From an uncultured Bacteroidales bacterium (lineage in GTDB: Bacteria > Bacteroidota > Bacteroidia > Bacteroidales > UBA932), in NCBI GenBank assembly GCA_945868745.1, contig CAMBMK010000001.1:1-64000 (forward strand): a stretch of DNA of 64,000 bases, in the 5' to 3' direction. This document shows positions 27,730 to 35,607 of this stretch, in pieces. The notes under the pieces are model-generated. The model ran no database searches and was not told where the DNA came from. It saw only the letters and a list, made by a program, of their open reading frames with translations. The stretch's first letter is position 1, and each line of letters opens with the position of its first letter. The position numbers and the translations under genes are program-made.

Positions 27730-29379
27730 ATGACTATACGCACTGCAATATATTCCCTGGCGGCCGCAGTTGCCGCTGTTCTTTTTGCCTGCAGACCTTC
27801 GTTTGCCCAGGACATTGCGGACGACAGGATAATCGACGCTGTGGACAGGTATTCCGAATGGGATTTTGACGGCGCAATGAAGATTCTTGACGGTATCCTC
27901 AAAGACGACCCCGCCAATGATGCCGCGTGGTACTACAAGGGCCTGTGCAATCTTTTCCTGAAAGATTATGACAATGCCTGCGCCAATCTCAGGAAGGCAG
28001 CCGCAATCGACAGCACCAACTACTGGTACCGTTTCAACCTTGCAGGGGCCTACAGGATGGCCGGGCAGGCCGATATGACCATTGCCCAGTACAACCGGCT
28101 GCTGAAGGATTTTCCGGAAAAGACGGACATTTCCTACAATCTTGTGGACCTGTACCTCAGGGAGAACCGCTATGACGAGGCTCTCGCCACAATCAGGGAC
28201 ATCGAAGCCGTCAACGGAAAGAATGACGGCACCGTGATGACCTCATACCGCATTCTTCTCCAGCAGAAAAAGCAGGAGGAAGCCCTCGGGGTGCTGAAGT
28301 CCTACAATGAAGAGTATTCCTCCCCGCAGGTACTGTCGATGCTCGGTGACCACGAGATGGGGATGTTCAATGATTCCACAGCCATTGCCTATTACGACGA
28401 GGCCCTTTCCCTTGACAGCGGATACGCTCCGGCAAGGCTGGGAAAGGCCGAGGCCTACAGGATGACACGCAGATACCCGGAATATTTCAGGGAAATCGGC
28501 ATTATCATGGCGGACGACAATCTCGAAGGCGCTGCCAAGGCCGACTACCTGTCACAGGTCATCCGCAACACAGACCCACGGTTCCTGCAGACGTGGAGGG
28601 ACAGTATGGATTCAACCTTCGGGACAATGCTGGAGCACCATGCAAAGGATTCCTCCGTACTCAAGGCAAGCTCCCTTTACTATTTTTATACAGGACGCAT
28701 AGACAGGACGAAGGAGCTCGGGCACAGGCTTATGGAAGCGGACCCGGACAACGAGTATTCGGCCGGTTATTACCTCGGACTCCTGCAGGTCTGCCAGGAT
28801 TATGAGGCACTTGTGGAGGAGGCCCGCAAGGCCGAGGAGAGGTTCCCGGGGGTGTTTCTCGAGCAGATTGCCTTCGGAGAATACAATCTTGGGCACTACG
28901 ACAAGGTCATTGAGGCATACCAGGAGCTCATCCGCAAACATCCGGGCGACAGGGAGGTGCTTGTCGGCGCATATTCCGGCATCGGTGACATGTACCATCT
29001 GCTGAATGACGGGAAAAGCGCATTCAAGTATTATGAGAAGGCATTGAAAATCAATCCTGACTATGCTCCCGTGCTCAACAATTACGCCTATTATCTGTCG
29101 CTTGGCGGCAAAAAGATGTCCAAGGCCTACAGGATGAGCAAAAAGACGGTGGAAGCCGAGCCGGACAATGCGACATATCTCGACACATTCGGATGGATTC
29201 TCCACCTGATGGGCAAAGACCTCGAGGCCAAGCCTTTCTTCAAGCACGCGATGCTTTACGGGGGAAAGGAGAGCAGGACCGTGCTGCTGCATTATTCGGC
29301 AGTGCTTGAGGCTCTGGGAGAGACCGACCTGGCGAAGGTATATGCCGATATGGCCGAAAAAATAGAGGAGGACGAATAG
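27730..29379 (+). CDS. Exported TPR-repeat protein
   Basis: 549 residues with an N-terminal signal sequence (hydrophobic about 5-22, ending PSFAQ; a Cys at 21 could alternatively be a lipid site but the lipobox is poor). The rest is built of tetratricopeptide repeats; clear units include DDPANDAAWYYKGLCNLFLK, DSTNYWYRFNLAGAYRMAGQ, KSAFKYYEKALKINPDYAP and KKTVEAEPDNATYLDTFGWI. TPR proteins of this size often scaffold envelope complexes. The next gene, 3 nt on, is an EnvC-like factor, so a role in cell-wall or division control is plausible but unproven. Confidence 0.85.
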   Translation: MTIRTAIYSLAAAVAAVLFACRPSFAQDIADDRIIDAVDRYSEWDFDGAMKILDGILKDDPANDAAWYYKGLCNLFLKDYDNACANLRKAAAIDSTNYWYRFNLAGAYRMAGQADMTIAQYNRLLKDFPEKTDISYNLVDLYLRENRYDEALATIRDIEAVNGKNDGTVMTSYRILLQQKKQEEALGVLKSYNEEYSSPQVLSMLGDHEMGMFNDSTAIAYYDEALSLDSGYAPARLGKAEAYRMTRRYPEYFREIGIIMADDNLEGAAKADYLSQVIRNTDPRFLQTWRDSMDSTFGTMLEHHAKDSSVLKASSLYYFYTGRIDRTKELGHRLMEADPDNEYSAGYYLGLLQVCQDYEALVEEARKAEERFPGVFLEQIAFGEYNLGHYDKVIEAYQELIRKHPGDREVLVGAYSGIGDMYHLLNDGKSAFKYYEKALKINPDYAPVLNNYAYYLSLGGKKMSKAYRMSKKTVEAEPDNATYLDTFGWILHLMGKDLEAKPFFKHAMLYGGKESRTVLLHYSAVLEALGETDLAKVYADMAEKIEEDE

Positions 29380-29382
29380 CAT

Positions 29383-30585
29383 ATGTTACGGAAGCGGATT
29401 GTTGCCCTGTGGTTTGCCGTGATGCTCATGGCCATGGCTGCACTGCAATTGTCCGCACAGGACACAAGGACACAGGAAAACAGGCGTGCGAAGCTCGAGC
29501 AGGAGATTGCCGTCATCAACAGGCAGCTCAAGGACAATTCGGCAAAGAGCAGCTCGGCTCTTTCTTCAATCAAACTTCTGCAGAAGAAGATTTCCAACCG
29601 CAATGCCCTCATCGGTGAAAGCAACCGCGAAATCAAGGAGATTGAGCGCAGCATCGCCCGCAAGCAGCAGGAGCTGGAAGTGCTCGGAAAAAGGCTTGAC
29701 ACGCTCACATCCTACTACGACAGGCTTGTAAAAAACGCCTACAGGAACAGGGATGCCAAGGTGTGGTATATGTACATTTTCGGCAGCGAGAACATCGGTC
29801 AGGCAATGCGCAGGATGGGTTATCTCAAGAATCTCTCCTCGCAGATGAACGTACAGGCAAAAAAAATCCTCCGGACAAAGGCCGAGATTGAAGAGGAGAG
29901 CACACGACTCCAGGCAATGAAGGCCGATGCCGAGGCCCTGAGGACAAAGAGACAGGTGGAGCTCAATTCGCTGAAAAGCGAAGAGGATGATTCACAGAAG
30001 CTTGTCGCGAAGCTGAAGAAGGACCGCAAGAAATATGAAAAGGAGCTTGCCGCCAAGAAAAAGCAGGTGGAGGCGCTCAACCGGGAGATTGAGAGGATCA
30101 TACGCGAGGCAACGAAAGCCTCTTCGGGAAGCGGCAGCACCAAAACCGGTTCTAAAACGACGGTTGACCATGCACTCGATGCCGAGTTTGCCAAGAACAA
30201 GGGAAAGCTCCCGTGGCCTGCAGACGGCCCGGTAATCGACAAATACGGGCAGCACTACCATCCGGTCTATACCTCCGTCAAGCTGCCGTTCAACAACGGC
30301 ATCACTATGGCAGTGGCCCCGGGAACAAGGGTCAAGGCAGTTTTCGAGGGTGTAGTCAAGCAGATTGTGGTGATGCCGGGATACAACAAGTGCGTGCTCG
30401 TGCAGCACGGCAACTATTTTTCATTCTACTGCAAGCTTGGCATAGTGTCCGTCAAGGCCGGTGACAAGGTCAGGACAGGTGACATAATCGGCACCGTGGA
30501 CACTCTCGACGGGGAGACACAGCTGCATTTCCAGATCTGGCAGGGCACGAAGCCGCAGAATCCGGAGCTCTGGCTGAAGAAATAG
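29383..30585 (+). CDS. EnvC-like murein hydrolase activator (degenerate LytM domain)
   Basis: 400 residues: signal peptide (about 1-26, ending LQLSAQ), a long coiled coil (about 30-250, heptad-rich with many Lys/Glu), then an M23/LytM domain. The zinc-site residues are only partly kept. The first motif is FNNGITM where active enzymes have H-x-G-x-D, and the middle position is FYCKL where active enzymes have YxHL. LHFQIW and QHG remain. This pattern, together with the coiled coil, points to an EnvC-type activator of amidases rather than an endopeptidase. Partner amidases are not in the window. Ends just before the mdh terminator. Confidence 0.85.
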   Translation: MLRKRIVALWFAVMLMAMAALQLSAQDTRTQENRRAKLEQEIAVINRQLKDNSAKSSSALSSIKLLQKKISNRNALIGESNREIKEIERSIARKQQELEVLGKRLDTLTSYYDRLVKNAYRNRDAKVWYMYIFGSENIGQAMRRMGYLKNLSSQMNVQAKKILRTKAEIEEESTRLQAMKADAEALRTKRQVELNSLKSEEDDSQKLVAKLKKDRKKYEKELAAKKKQVEALNREIERIIREATKASSGSGSTKTGSKTTVDHALDAEFAKNKGKLPWPADGPVIDKYGQHYHPVYTSVKLPFNNGITMAVAPGTRVKAVFEGVVKQIVVMPGYNKCVLVQHGNYFSFYCKLGIVSVKAGDKVRTGDIIGTVDTLDGETQLHFQIWQGTKPQNPELWLKK

Positions 30586-30600
30586 CACAGCGATACGGAC

Positions 30601-30634
30601 AAAAAAAAGAGGGGACGGCCATGCGGCTGTCCCC
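30601..30634 (-). terminator. Intrinsic terminator of mdh
   Basis: A 10-bp stem (30611-30620 with 30625-30634, one G-U) and 4-nt loop, flanked on the minus-strand 3' side by eight Ts (30608-30601). It may also act weakly on the converging envC-like transcript. Confidence 0.85.
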
Positions 30635-30652
30635 CCAATCTTTTATCCGGGA

Positions 30653-31639
30653 TTACAGATAAGGGTTGTATTTGCCCCAATCCTCGATTGCAGGGATGAT
30701 GCCGAGCTCAACGATCTCGTTTCTCATCTTGCAGAGGTGCTCATAAGAAGCCTGGAGGCTTGCAAGCTCTTCAGGAGTACCCTCAGGCTCAGTGAAATGA
30801 ACGCCGGTAGCATCGATTACGGTAGGCATTGCCATCATCACGTTCTGGAACTTGGAGTCATTGACATAAGTTCCTGCAGGAAGGGTGTATTTTTCACCGC
30901 CCATTGCAGCCTCGATCATCTTGACAGAGCAGTATGCAGGGCTCTGGAATGAAGAACGGCCGCGGAGCTTGATGATGTTGGAACCGCCCTGAACGGTATC
31001 GTGCTGGATCTTTGCCCAATCCTCTGCAGGGACGTTCATCTCGGAAAGAGGCTTTCCGCTGATCTTCACTGCCGATGTGAACACTGCCATTGACTCGCCG
31101 TGTCCGCCATAGGTGTGGGCACCGGTGACTTCAGCCTTCGGAACGCCGAAATAGCGGGCGAGCTCGGTCTGGAGACGGGTGGAGTCAAGGGCTGCAAGAG
31201 TGGTCACCTGCTCAGGCTTGAGGCCGGAGTGGAGAAGGACTACAAGACCGGTGAGGTCAGCAGGGTTGAAGATAACCACAACGTGCTTTACGTCAGGGCA
31301 ATACTTCTTGACATTCTTGCCGAAGTCCTCGGCGATCTGGCAGTTGCCCTTGAGAAGGTCTTCGCGGGTCATGCCCTCCTTGCGTGGGAAACCGCCTGAA
31401 GAGATGATGTACTTTGCACCTGTGAGAGCCTCCTCCACATTTGTGGTGGCTGTGAGGTTGAAGCCTTCGAAACCGCAGTGATCCATCTCTGCGGCAACAC
31501 CCATAAGACCAGGCTCGTAAACATCATAAAGGCAGATGTTTGGAGTAAGTTTGAGCATCATGGCGGTCTGGGCCATGTTTGAACCGATCATACCGGCAGC
31601 ACCGACGATGACCAGCTTGTCATTTGTCAAAAATCCCAT
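30653..31639 (-). CDS. mdh: Malate dehydrogenase
   Basis: NAD-dependent malate/oxaloacetate interconversion, part of the reductive branch of succinate fermentation in Bacteroidales. The 328-residue sequence has the Rossmann motif VIVGAAGMIGSNMA, GGFPRKEGMTREDLLKGN (substrate Arg loop), FNPADLTG, and the catalytic His in GAHTYGGHGES. It resembles the lactate/malate dehydrogenase superfamily branch annotated as Mdh in Bacteroides. A monocistronic unit with its own promoter and a strong terminator. Confidence 0.92.
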   Translation of the reverse strand: MGFLTNDKLVIVGAAGMIGSNMAQTAMMLKLTPNICLYDVYEPGLMGVAAEMDHCGFEGFNLTATTNVEEALTGAKYIISSGGFPRKEGMTREDLLKGNCQIAEDFGKNVKKYCPDVKHVVVIFNPADLTGLVVLLHSGLKPEQVTTLAALDSTRLQTELARYFGVPKAEVTGAHTYGGHGESMAVFTSAVKISGKPLSEMNVPAEDWAKIQHDTVQGGSNIIKLRGRSSFQSPAYCSVKMIEAAMGGEKYTLPAGTYVNDSKFQNVMMAMPTVIDATGVHFTEPEGTPEELASLQASYEHLCKMRNEIVELGIIPAIEDWGKYNPYL

Positions 31640-31689
31640 AATTTATTATGAATTAAAATTTAATGCGTTTGGTATTTCCAAATCCGCCA

Positions 31690-31697
31690 CAAAGATA
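31690..31697 (-). promoter_or_regulatory. -7 element of mdh
   Basis: Minus-strand TATCTTTG fits TAnnTTTG, about 50 nt before the mdh ATG. A T-rich run stands at the -33 position. A second TAnnTTTG match (31740-31733) lies further upstream. Confidence 0.5.
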
Positions 31698-31782
31698 AGC
31701 ATTTTAGTGATGTAAAAAACCCGTCCGGATGCAAAAATAAAGACAGCGGAGGGAAATGACGCTTTATTATTCAAAAAATTAC

Positions 31783-31790
31783 TATATTTG
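31783..31790 (+). promoter_or_regulatory. -7 element upstream of the phosphopantetheinyl transferase leader
   Basis: TATATTTG fits TAnnTTTG; no good TTTG at -33. If used, the transcript has a leader of about 240 nt before the transferase ATG at 32039. Confidence 0.5.
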
Positions 31791-31814
31791 CATCGAAAAT
31801 TTTGACACTTGTAT

Positions 31815-32021
31815 ATGGAGCCTCCCAGTCCAATAAATTTCGAACAAGGCAATTTCGCAGGTCTCGGTTCTGAAGACCCGCCCTTGCAAGTGTTTCCGGA
31901 ATCATATCTCATCATTTCAGATTCGGGTGAAAACAATCCGGAAGGTTGTTCCGTTGTCTATGGCTTTTCGTCACGGACAGGTTTGTCATTTATCGGAAAT
32001 TTAGGCCCATATAATTCATAA
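31815..32021 (+). CDS. Small hypothetical ORF or structured leader
   Basis: A 68-codon ORF (ATG 31815, TAA 32019-32021) fills the leader of the downstream transferase gene and ends 17 nt before its start. The predicted peptide is acidic, Ser/Gly/Pro-rich, with no membrane segment or recognisable motif. Third-codon positions are far less GC-rich than in neighbouring genes, which argues against ordinary coding. The stretch also contains inverted repeats (31849-31887 and about 31896-31928), so it may be structured RNA instead. I cannot decide between the two. Confidence 0.3.
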   Translation: MEPPSPINFEQGNFAGLGSEDPPLQVFPESYLIISDSGENNPEGCSVVYGFSSRTGLSFIGNLGPYNS

Positions 32022-32038
32022 TCAGTATAATAGCTTTT

Positions 32039-32674
32039 ATGGCACTTTATCTAAAAGAGAAACTGGAAAACGAAGCTACGATTGCCGTTTGGCAGATCAC
32101 CGAAACAGAAGAAGAGCTGGTCAACCTCAGCGCGACTCCTGCCGATGAGATGGAGGAGATATCCTTCATACGCAGTGAGGCCCTGCGCAAGCAGAAGCTT
32201 GCAGTCCGCGCCCTTCTCAACGAGCTCTTCGAGGACAAAGTCTATCTGAGCCATCACGACAACGGCAAGCCTTACCTCGAAAATATGGTGACCAACATCA
32301 GCATCACGCATACAAAGGATTTCGTGGCGGTGATTCTTCACGACGAGGAGGATGTGGGCATCGATATGGAGTCGCTGGACAGGGATTTCTCCGCCGTGGA
32401 GAAGAAGGCCCTTTCCGAAGACGAGATTGAGGACATCGACGACGACCGCAAAAATGAGCAGCTGGCCATTTACTGGTGCGCCAAGGAGGCCATTTTCAAG
32501 AGGGTTTCGGTCTATAATGTGAATTTCTCGGAGCAGATTGAGGTGGAGCGCTTCCATCCGAGGGGGGAAGGCGAGCTTGAGGCTACCTTCATCCACAAGG
32601 ACGGCTACGAGGAAGAGTTTGACCTTTCCTATATGGTTTTCGCCGGACACGTACTTGTCTGGGTTGTCGGATAA
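32039..32674 (+). CDS. 4'-phosphopantetheinyl transferase superfamily protein
   Basis: Transfers phosphopantetheine from CoA to carrier proteins. The 211-residue sequence has the Sfp/AcpS-type motifs NISITHTKDFVAV, the Mg-binding VGIDMES (about 107-113) and WCAKEAIFKR, in the right order. The size fits the Sfp-like group. No polyketide or peptide synthetase is nearby, so the target (ACP of fatty-acid synthesis or another carrier) is unknown. It has an unusually long leader and is followed by a strong hairpin at 32720-32751. Confidence 0.88.
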   Translation: MALYLKEKLENEATIAVWQITETEEELVNLSATPADEMEEISFIRSEALRKQKLAVRALLNELFEDKVYLSHHDNGKPYLENMVTNISITHTKDFVAVILHDEEDVGIDMESLDRDFSAVEKKALSEDEIEDIDDDRKNEQLAIYWCAKEAIFKRVSVYNVNFSEQIEVERFHPRGEGELEATFIHKDGYEEEFDLSYMVFAGHVLVWVVG

Positions 32675-32719
32675 CGGATCAGAAGCAACTGTTAACCCTA
32701 TAATACATACTAACAGCAA

Positions 32720-32906
32720 GGGTGACTGCCGGCCCAGGCCTCCAGTCACCCTTATCAGTACCGCCATGTTTAAAGGGATTCCGTCTCTTTGTGTTTGAAA
32801 AACGAATAAATCGAATAGCGGAGACGCCCGCCGGAAAGCAGTGCAGGCGGCTGCCCCTGAAAGAGGTTGTACACGATAGTGGACCAGGATTGAGAGGTAC
32901 TACAAC
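32720..32906. other. Structured intergenic region, function unknown
   Basis: No gene is supported here. Four inverted repeats stand in a row: 32720-32728 with 32743-32751 (9 bp perfect, GGGTGACTG/CAGTCACCC), 32782-32787 with 32821-32826 (CGTCTC/GAGACG), 32828-32832 with 32846-32850 (CCGCC/GGCGG), and 32866-32871 with 32901-32906 (GTTGTA/TACAAC). They are followed directly by the bidirectional-looking terminator. It could be a small RNA on the plus strand or the 3' tail of the tRNA-Pro transcript. The first hairpin may terminate the transferase gene. Confidence 0.35.
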
Positions 32907-32942
32907 AAAATAAAGACCGACCCTACGGCCGGTCTTTATTTT
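32907..32942 (-). terminator. Intrinsic terminator after tRNA-Pro
   Basis: A 13-bp perfect stem (AAAATAAAGACCG at 32907-32919, CGGTCTTTATTTT at 32930-32942) with a 10-nt loop and A/T-rich flanks. It lies just downstream of tRNA-Pro on the minus strand. The symmetric A/T ends would allow it to stop plus-strand transcripts as well. Confidence 0.8.
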
Positions 32943-32944
32943 GT

Positions 32945-33017
32945 CGGGGTACTGTGACTCGAACACAGGACCCTCTGGTCCCAAACCAGATGCGCTAGCC
33001 AACTGCGCCACACCCCG
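32945..33017 (-). tRNA. tRNA-Pro (anticodon TGG)
   Basis: A 73-nt cloverleaf on the minus strand: acceptor CGGGGTG/TACCCCG, D-arm GCGCAGTTGGCTAGCGC, anticodon stem TCTGG/CCAGA with loop TTTGGGA (anticodon UGG), and T-arm CTGTGTTCGAGTCACAG. CCA is not encoded. A perfect promoter lies at 33081-33111 and a terminator follows. Confidence 0.96.
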
Positions 33018-33080
33018 ATACACTAACCTTGAGCTCCAGCTCCAAGGCCCCAACAGCATTTTCTCTACCGTTTGGGATTG

Positions 33081-33111
33081 CAAAGATACAAACGTTTTTC
33101 TGATTTGCAAA
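33081..33111 (-). promoter_or_regulatory. Promoter of tRNA-Pro
   Basis: Minus-strand TTTG (33111-33108), 19 nt, TATCTTTG (33088-33081): perfect consensus. Initiation near 33074 gives a leader of about 57 nt before the mature tRNA. Confidence 0.8.
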
Positions 33112-33159
33112 ATTTTTTCCATTATTCTTGCCCGGGAGTATCAGGACAATGGCGGCATC

Positions 33160-33190
33160 TTTGAAGATCGGCAAAAATGTGGTAATTTTG
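33160..33190 (+). promoter_or_regulatory. Promoter of lolD-trmN6
   Basis: TTTG (33160-33163), 19 nt, TAATTTTG (33183-33190): perfect consensus. It lies downstream of an in-frame ATG at 33128 and so sets the lolD start at 33239. Confidence 0.8.
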
Positions 33191-33238
33191 GGACGGGACA
33201 TTCTCCGGCAGAGGTCCATGAAAAAATCATTGACGGCT

Positions 33239-33904
33239 ATGATAATACAGGCAAAAGGAATTGAAAAGAGCTTCGGCAATCTGAAAGTGCTGAAAGGAAT
33301 CGACATCGAAGTACGCAAATCGGAAGTGGTCTCGATAATGGGAGCGTCCGGAGCGGGAAAATCCACCCTTTTGCAGATACTCGGCACCCTGTCAACCCCC
33401 GACGCAGGCTCACTCGCCATCGACGGCACCGACGTCCTCTCTCTCGGCGGCAACGCCCTCAGCAGCTTCCGCAACAGGAGAATAGGATTTGTCTTCCAGG
33501 CGCACCACCTCCTTCCGGAGTTTTCGGCCCTTGAAAATGTGATGATCCCGGCCCTGATCGGGCACAGGAGCACCAGAGATGCCCGCAGCGCAGCCGAAAA
33601 GCTTTTGGAGACAATGGGCCTTCGGGAAAGGATGGGCCACAAGCCGTCAGAGCTTTCTGGAGGAGAGGCCCAGAGAGTGGCAATCGCGCGCGCACTCGTC
33701 AACAATCCGGCAGTCCTGTTTGCCGATGAGCCGTCCGGCAACCTCGACAGCGTCACGAAAAAAGACATCCACCAGCTGTTTTTCGACCTGCGCGACCGCA
33801 CGGGGCAGACAATCGTCATTGTGACACACGACCCTTCCCTTGCCGAAATGTGCGACAGGACCCTGTTTATGAGAGACGGGCTCTTTGTGGAAAATGGCCT
33901 GTAA
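33239..33904 (+). CDS. lolD: ABC transporter ATP-binding protein, LolD-like
   Basis: A 221-residue ABC ATPase with Walker [12 protein letters not shown] (about 39-49), Q-loop [19 protein letters not shown], signature [15 protein letters not shown], Walker [14 protein letters not shown] and H-loop IVTHD. The QAHHLLPEF segment and DEPSGNLD are typical of LolD/MacB-type ATPases; LolCDE extracts lipoproteins from the inner membrane. No LolC/E permease lies beside it, which is usual in Bacteroidota but makes the assignment inferential. The start follows a perfect promoter; earlier in-frame ATGs precede that promoter. Confidence 0.88.
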   Translation: MIIQAKGIEKSFGNLKVLKGIDIEVRKSEVVSIMGASGAGKSTLLQILGTLSTPDAGSLAIDGTDVLSLGGNALSSFRNRRIGFVFQAHHLLPEFSALENVMIPALIGHRSTRDARSAAEKLLETMGLRERMGHKPSELSGGEAQRVAIARALVNNPAVLFADEPSGNLDSVTKKDIHQLFFDLRDRTGQTIVIVTHDPSLAEMCDRTLFMRDGLFVENGL

Positions 33905-33905
33905 T

Positions 33906-34658
33906 ATGGGAGACAACATTTTCAGATTCAAGCATTTTTCCGTCCGCAACGAGCGCAGCGCGATGAAGGTGGGGACCGACGGTGTCCTGCTCGGAGCCTG
34001 TGCGACCATAGGCGGCAACGATACCTGCATCCTCGATGCGGGCACCGGCACCGGCACAATAGCCCTGATGCTCGCCCAGCGCTATTCTTCCCTGCAGACA
34101 CAACACTCCAGGAGCATCCTCGGAATCGACATCGATCTCCCGTCCGCCGAAGAGGCAGCCGCCAATTTCTCCGCATCCCCCTGGGCGGGCATCCTCAGCG
34201 CGGACAACCTCCCCCTGCAGTCCGTCAGCGGCACATTCGACCTGATAGTCTCCAATCCACCCTTCTACGACGCGTCGCTGCCCAACCCCGACCCCAGGAA
34301 GAACACCGCCAGGCACTCGGCTTCCCGCGAAGAAGAGCTCCGGCAAGACGCTCCCCTTTCTTACAGGACACTGCTCGAATACGCCTCCACACACCTTTCC
34401 GCCTCCGGAAGACTCTCCGTCATCCTTCCCTCCGACTGCGAAAAAGACCTGCTGCGCACAGCAAGGACCTGCGGTCTGCACCCTTTCAGGATAATCAGGG
34501 TCCGCACCGTCCCGCACAAGGCACCAATGAGGATAATCGCAGAGTTTTCCTTCAACAGGGCGGCTCTGCCGGCGGAAGAAGCACTCACAATACAGGAAAA
34601 AGGCCGGTACACCGAAGAGTACACCGACCTTATGAAAGACTTCTACCTTTGGGCCTAA
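33906..34658 (+). CDS. trmN6: tRNA1(Val) (adenine(37)-N6)-methyltransferase
   Basis: Class I SAM-dependent methyltransferase of the YfiC/TrmN6 family that makes m6A37 in tRNA1-Val. The 250-residue protein begins with the family N terminus FRFKHFSVRNERSAMKVGTDGVLLG, then the SAM-binding ILDAGTGTGTIALMLAQ and the target-amine motif SNPPFY. The start (33906) is 1 nt after the lolD stop. It converges with the Spy-like gene; the stop codons overlap by 4 nt. Confidence 0.92.
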   Translation: MGDNIFRFKHFSVRNERSAMKVGTDGVLLGACATIGGNDTCILDAGTGTGTIALMLAQRYSSLQTQHSRSILGIDIDLPSAEEAAANFSASPWAGILSADNLPLQSVSGTFDLIVSNPPFYDASLPNPDPRKNTARHSASREEELRQDAPLSYRTLLEYASTHLSASGRLSVILPSDCEKDLLRTARTCGLHPFRIIRVRTVPHKAPMRIIAEFSFNRAALPAEEALTIQEKGRYTEEYTDLMKDFYLWA

Positions 34659-35182
34659 GGCCTATTTTTGGGAGCATCCCCCCTGTGGAAACGCGAAATC
34701 TGCTGCCTGCGGAACTTTTCCTCCGCGATAAACAACTTGGCCACCTTTTCCGTGGAAATGACCTTCTTGTACCTGGCAACATATTCAGAATCAATGTTAT
34801 TGGATTCCCTGACAGCCCTGAGATAGGCTTCGAGGGCGGCGGAAACCTTCTGCTCCGGCTCCTTTGCAGCAACGGCCGCCTCCAGATTTCTGTAAGCCTC
34901 CATCACCGCGTCCATCGACTTGAAATGATATTCCTCAGCCTCATTGTACAACGGCCAGAACACTTCCGCCTCCTGTGATGTAAGGCCCATTTCGGAAGTG
35001 AGGAAGGCGATTTTTTCCGCCTTCATGGTCTCCTTCCAATCCTTTTTTCCCTTTTGCGAACCGGTGTTCTGGAATCCCGGCTGCTCTTTCGGGCACTGCT
35101 GCGGCCCATTCTGCGAAAAGCCGGCAGCGGCAAACGTCAATGCTGCAAGTGCAGAGACTGCAATCCTGATGATACTATTCAT
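34655..35182 (-). CDS. Periplasmic Spy/CpxP-like helical protein
   Basis: 175 residues: signal peptide (about 1-23, ending AGFSQ), a Gln/Pro/Gly-rich spacer, then a helical domain with EKIAFLTSEMGLTSQEAEVFWPLYNEAE, similar in shape to the Spy/CpxP/LTXXQ group of periplasmic chaperone or sensor proteins. A charged C-terminal tail follows. It overlaps the preceding membrane-protein gene by 8 nt and closes a sigma-factor operon. Function as a stress sensor or chaperone is inferred. Confidence 0.75.
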   Translation of the reverse strand: MNSIIRIAVSALAALTFAAAGFSQNGPQQCPKEQPGFQNTGSQKGKKDWKETMKAEKIAFLTSEMGLTSQEAEVFWPLYNEAEEYHFKSMDAVMEAYRNLEAAVAAKEPEQKVSAALEAYLRAVRESNNIDSEYVARYKKVISTEKVAKLFIAEEKFRRQQISRFHRGDAPKNRP

Positions 35183-35603
35183 AATTTTCTGCCAAATAGC
35201 CGATTTGGGCGAGCGAAACGCCCGAATCGATAAGATAATCTACAACATTTTCCAAAGATGACGACTCATCCTCTATAAGGGACTCGTCATAGATAGAGTA
35301 GGGAGCCGTCTCGGGAATCAGATACCTGAAAGCGATATAGTCAATGTCATCCTCTTCCGCAGGGACTCCCGCCGTCTTTTTCAGAATGACGGTAGCACAA
35401 AGGACGATGGCCACAAACGAAGCCGCAAGCGCAAGATACGGAGATACACGCGTCCACACGGTCACCCTTTCCTCCCGGCAGGAGGCAGGAATGGCGGAAA
35501 GACGCTTTTCAAGGCCTTCGAAATATCCTTCCGGAGCCCTGAATATCCTCTGCTGTATCTGTTTTCTGTTGTCCATCATCTCTTTAGACACCTTTCCGGC
35601 CAT
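35175..35603 (-). CDS. Single-pass membrane protein, putative anti-sigma factor
   Basis: 142 residues with a basic N-terminal cytoplasmic part (about 1-50), one transmembrane segment (about 54-74, YLALAASFVAIVLCATVIL), and an acidic periplasmic C-terminal tail (DESSSLENVVDYLIDSGVSLAQIGYL). It shows no zinc-binding HxxxCxxC motif. It sits between an ECF sigma gene (4 nt upstream) and a Spy-like gene (8-nt overlap), the layout of many Bacteroidota sigma/anti-sigma loci. The anti-sigma role is inferred from position and topology. Confidence 0.65.
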   Translation of the reverse strand: MAGKVSKEMMDNRKQIQQRIFRAPEGYFEGLEKRLSAIPASCREERVTVWTRVSPYLALAASFVAIVLCATVILKKTAGVPAEEDDIDYIAFRYLIPETAPYSIYDESLIEDESSSLENVVDYLIDSGVSLAQIGYLAENYE

Positions 35604-35607
35604 AAAG

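Noticed and set aside
31646-31936. 96-codon minus-strand ORF between mdh and the PPTase
   Set aside because: It spans the mdh promoter region and the divergent promoter, and its composition shows no protein-like pattern.
32752-32906. 4.5S SRP RNA, RNase P or tmRNA gene
   Set aside because: The expected conserved cores (for example the SRP GGAAGCAGC tetraloop stem in context, or the tmRNA tRNA-like ends) are not present; left as unassigned.
33128-33238. Upstream in-frame extension of lolD (start at 33128)
   Set aside because: A perfect promoter (33160-33190) lies inside it, so transcripts would begin after that start codon.
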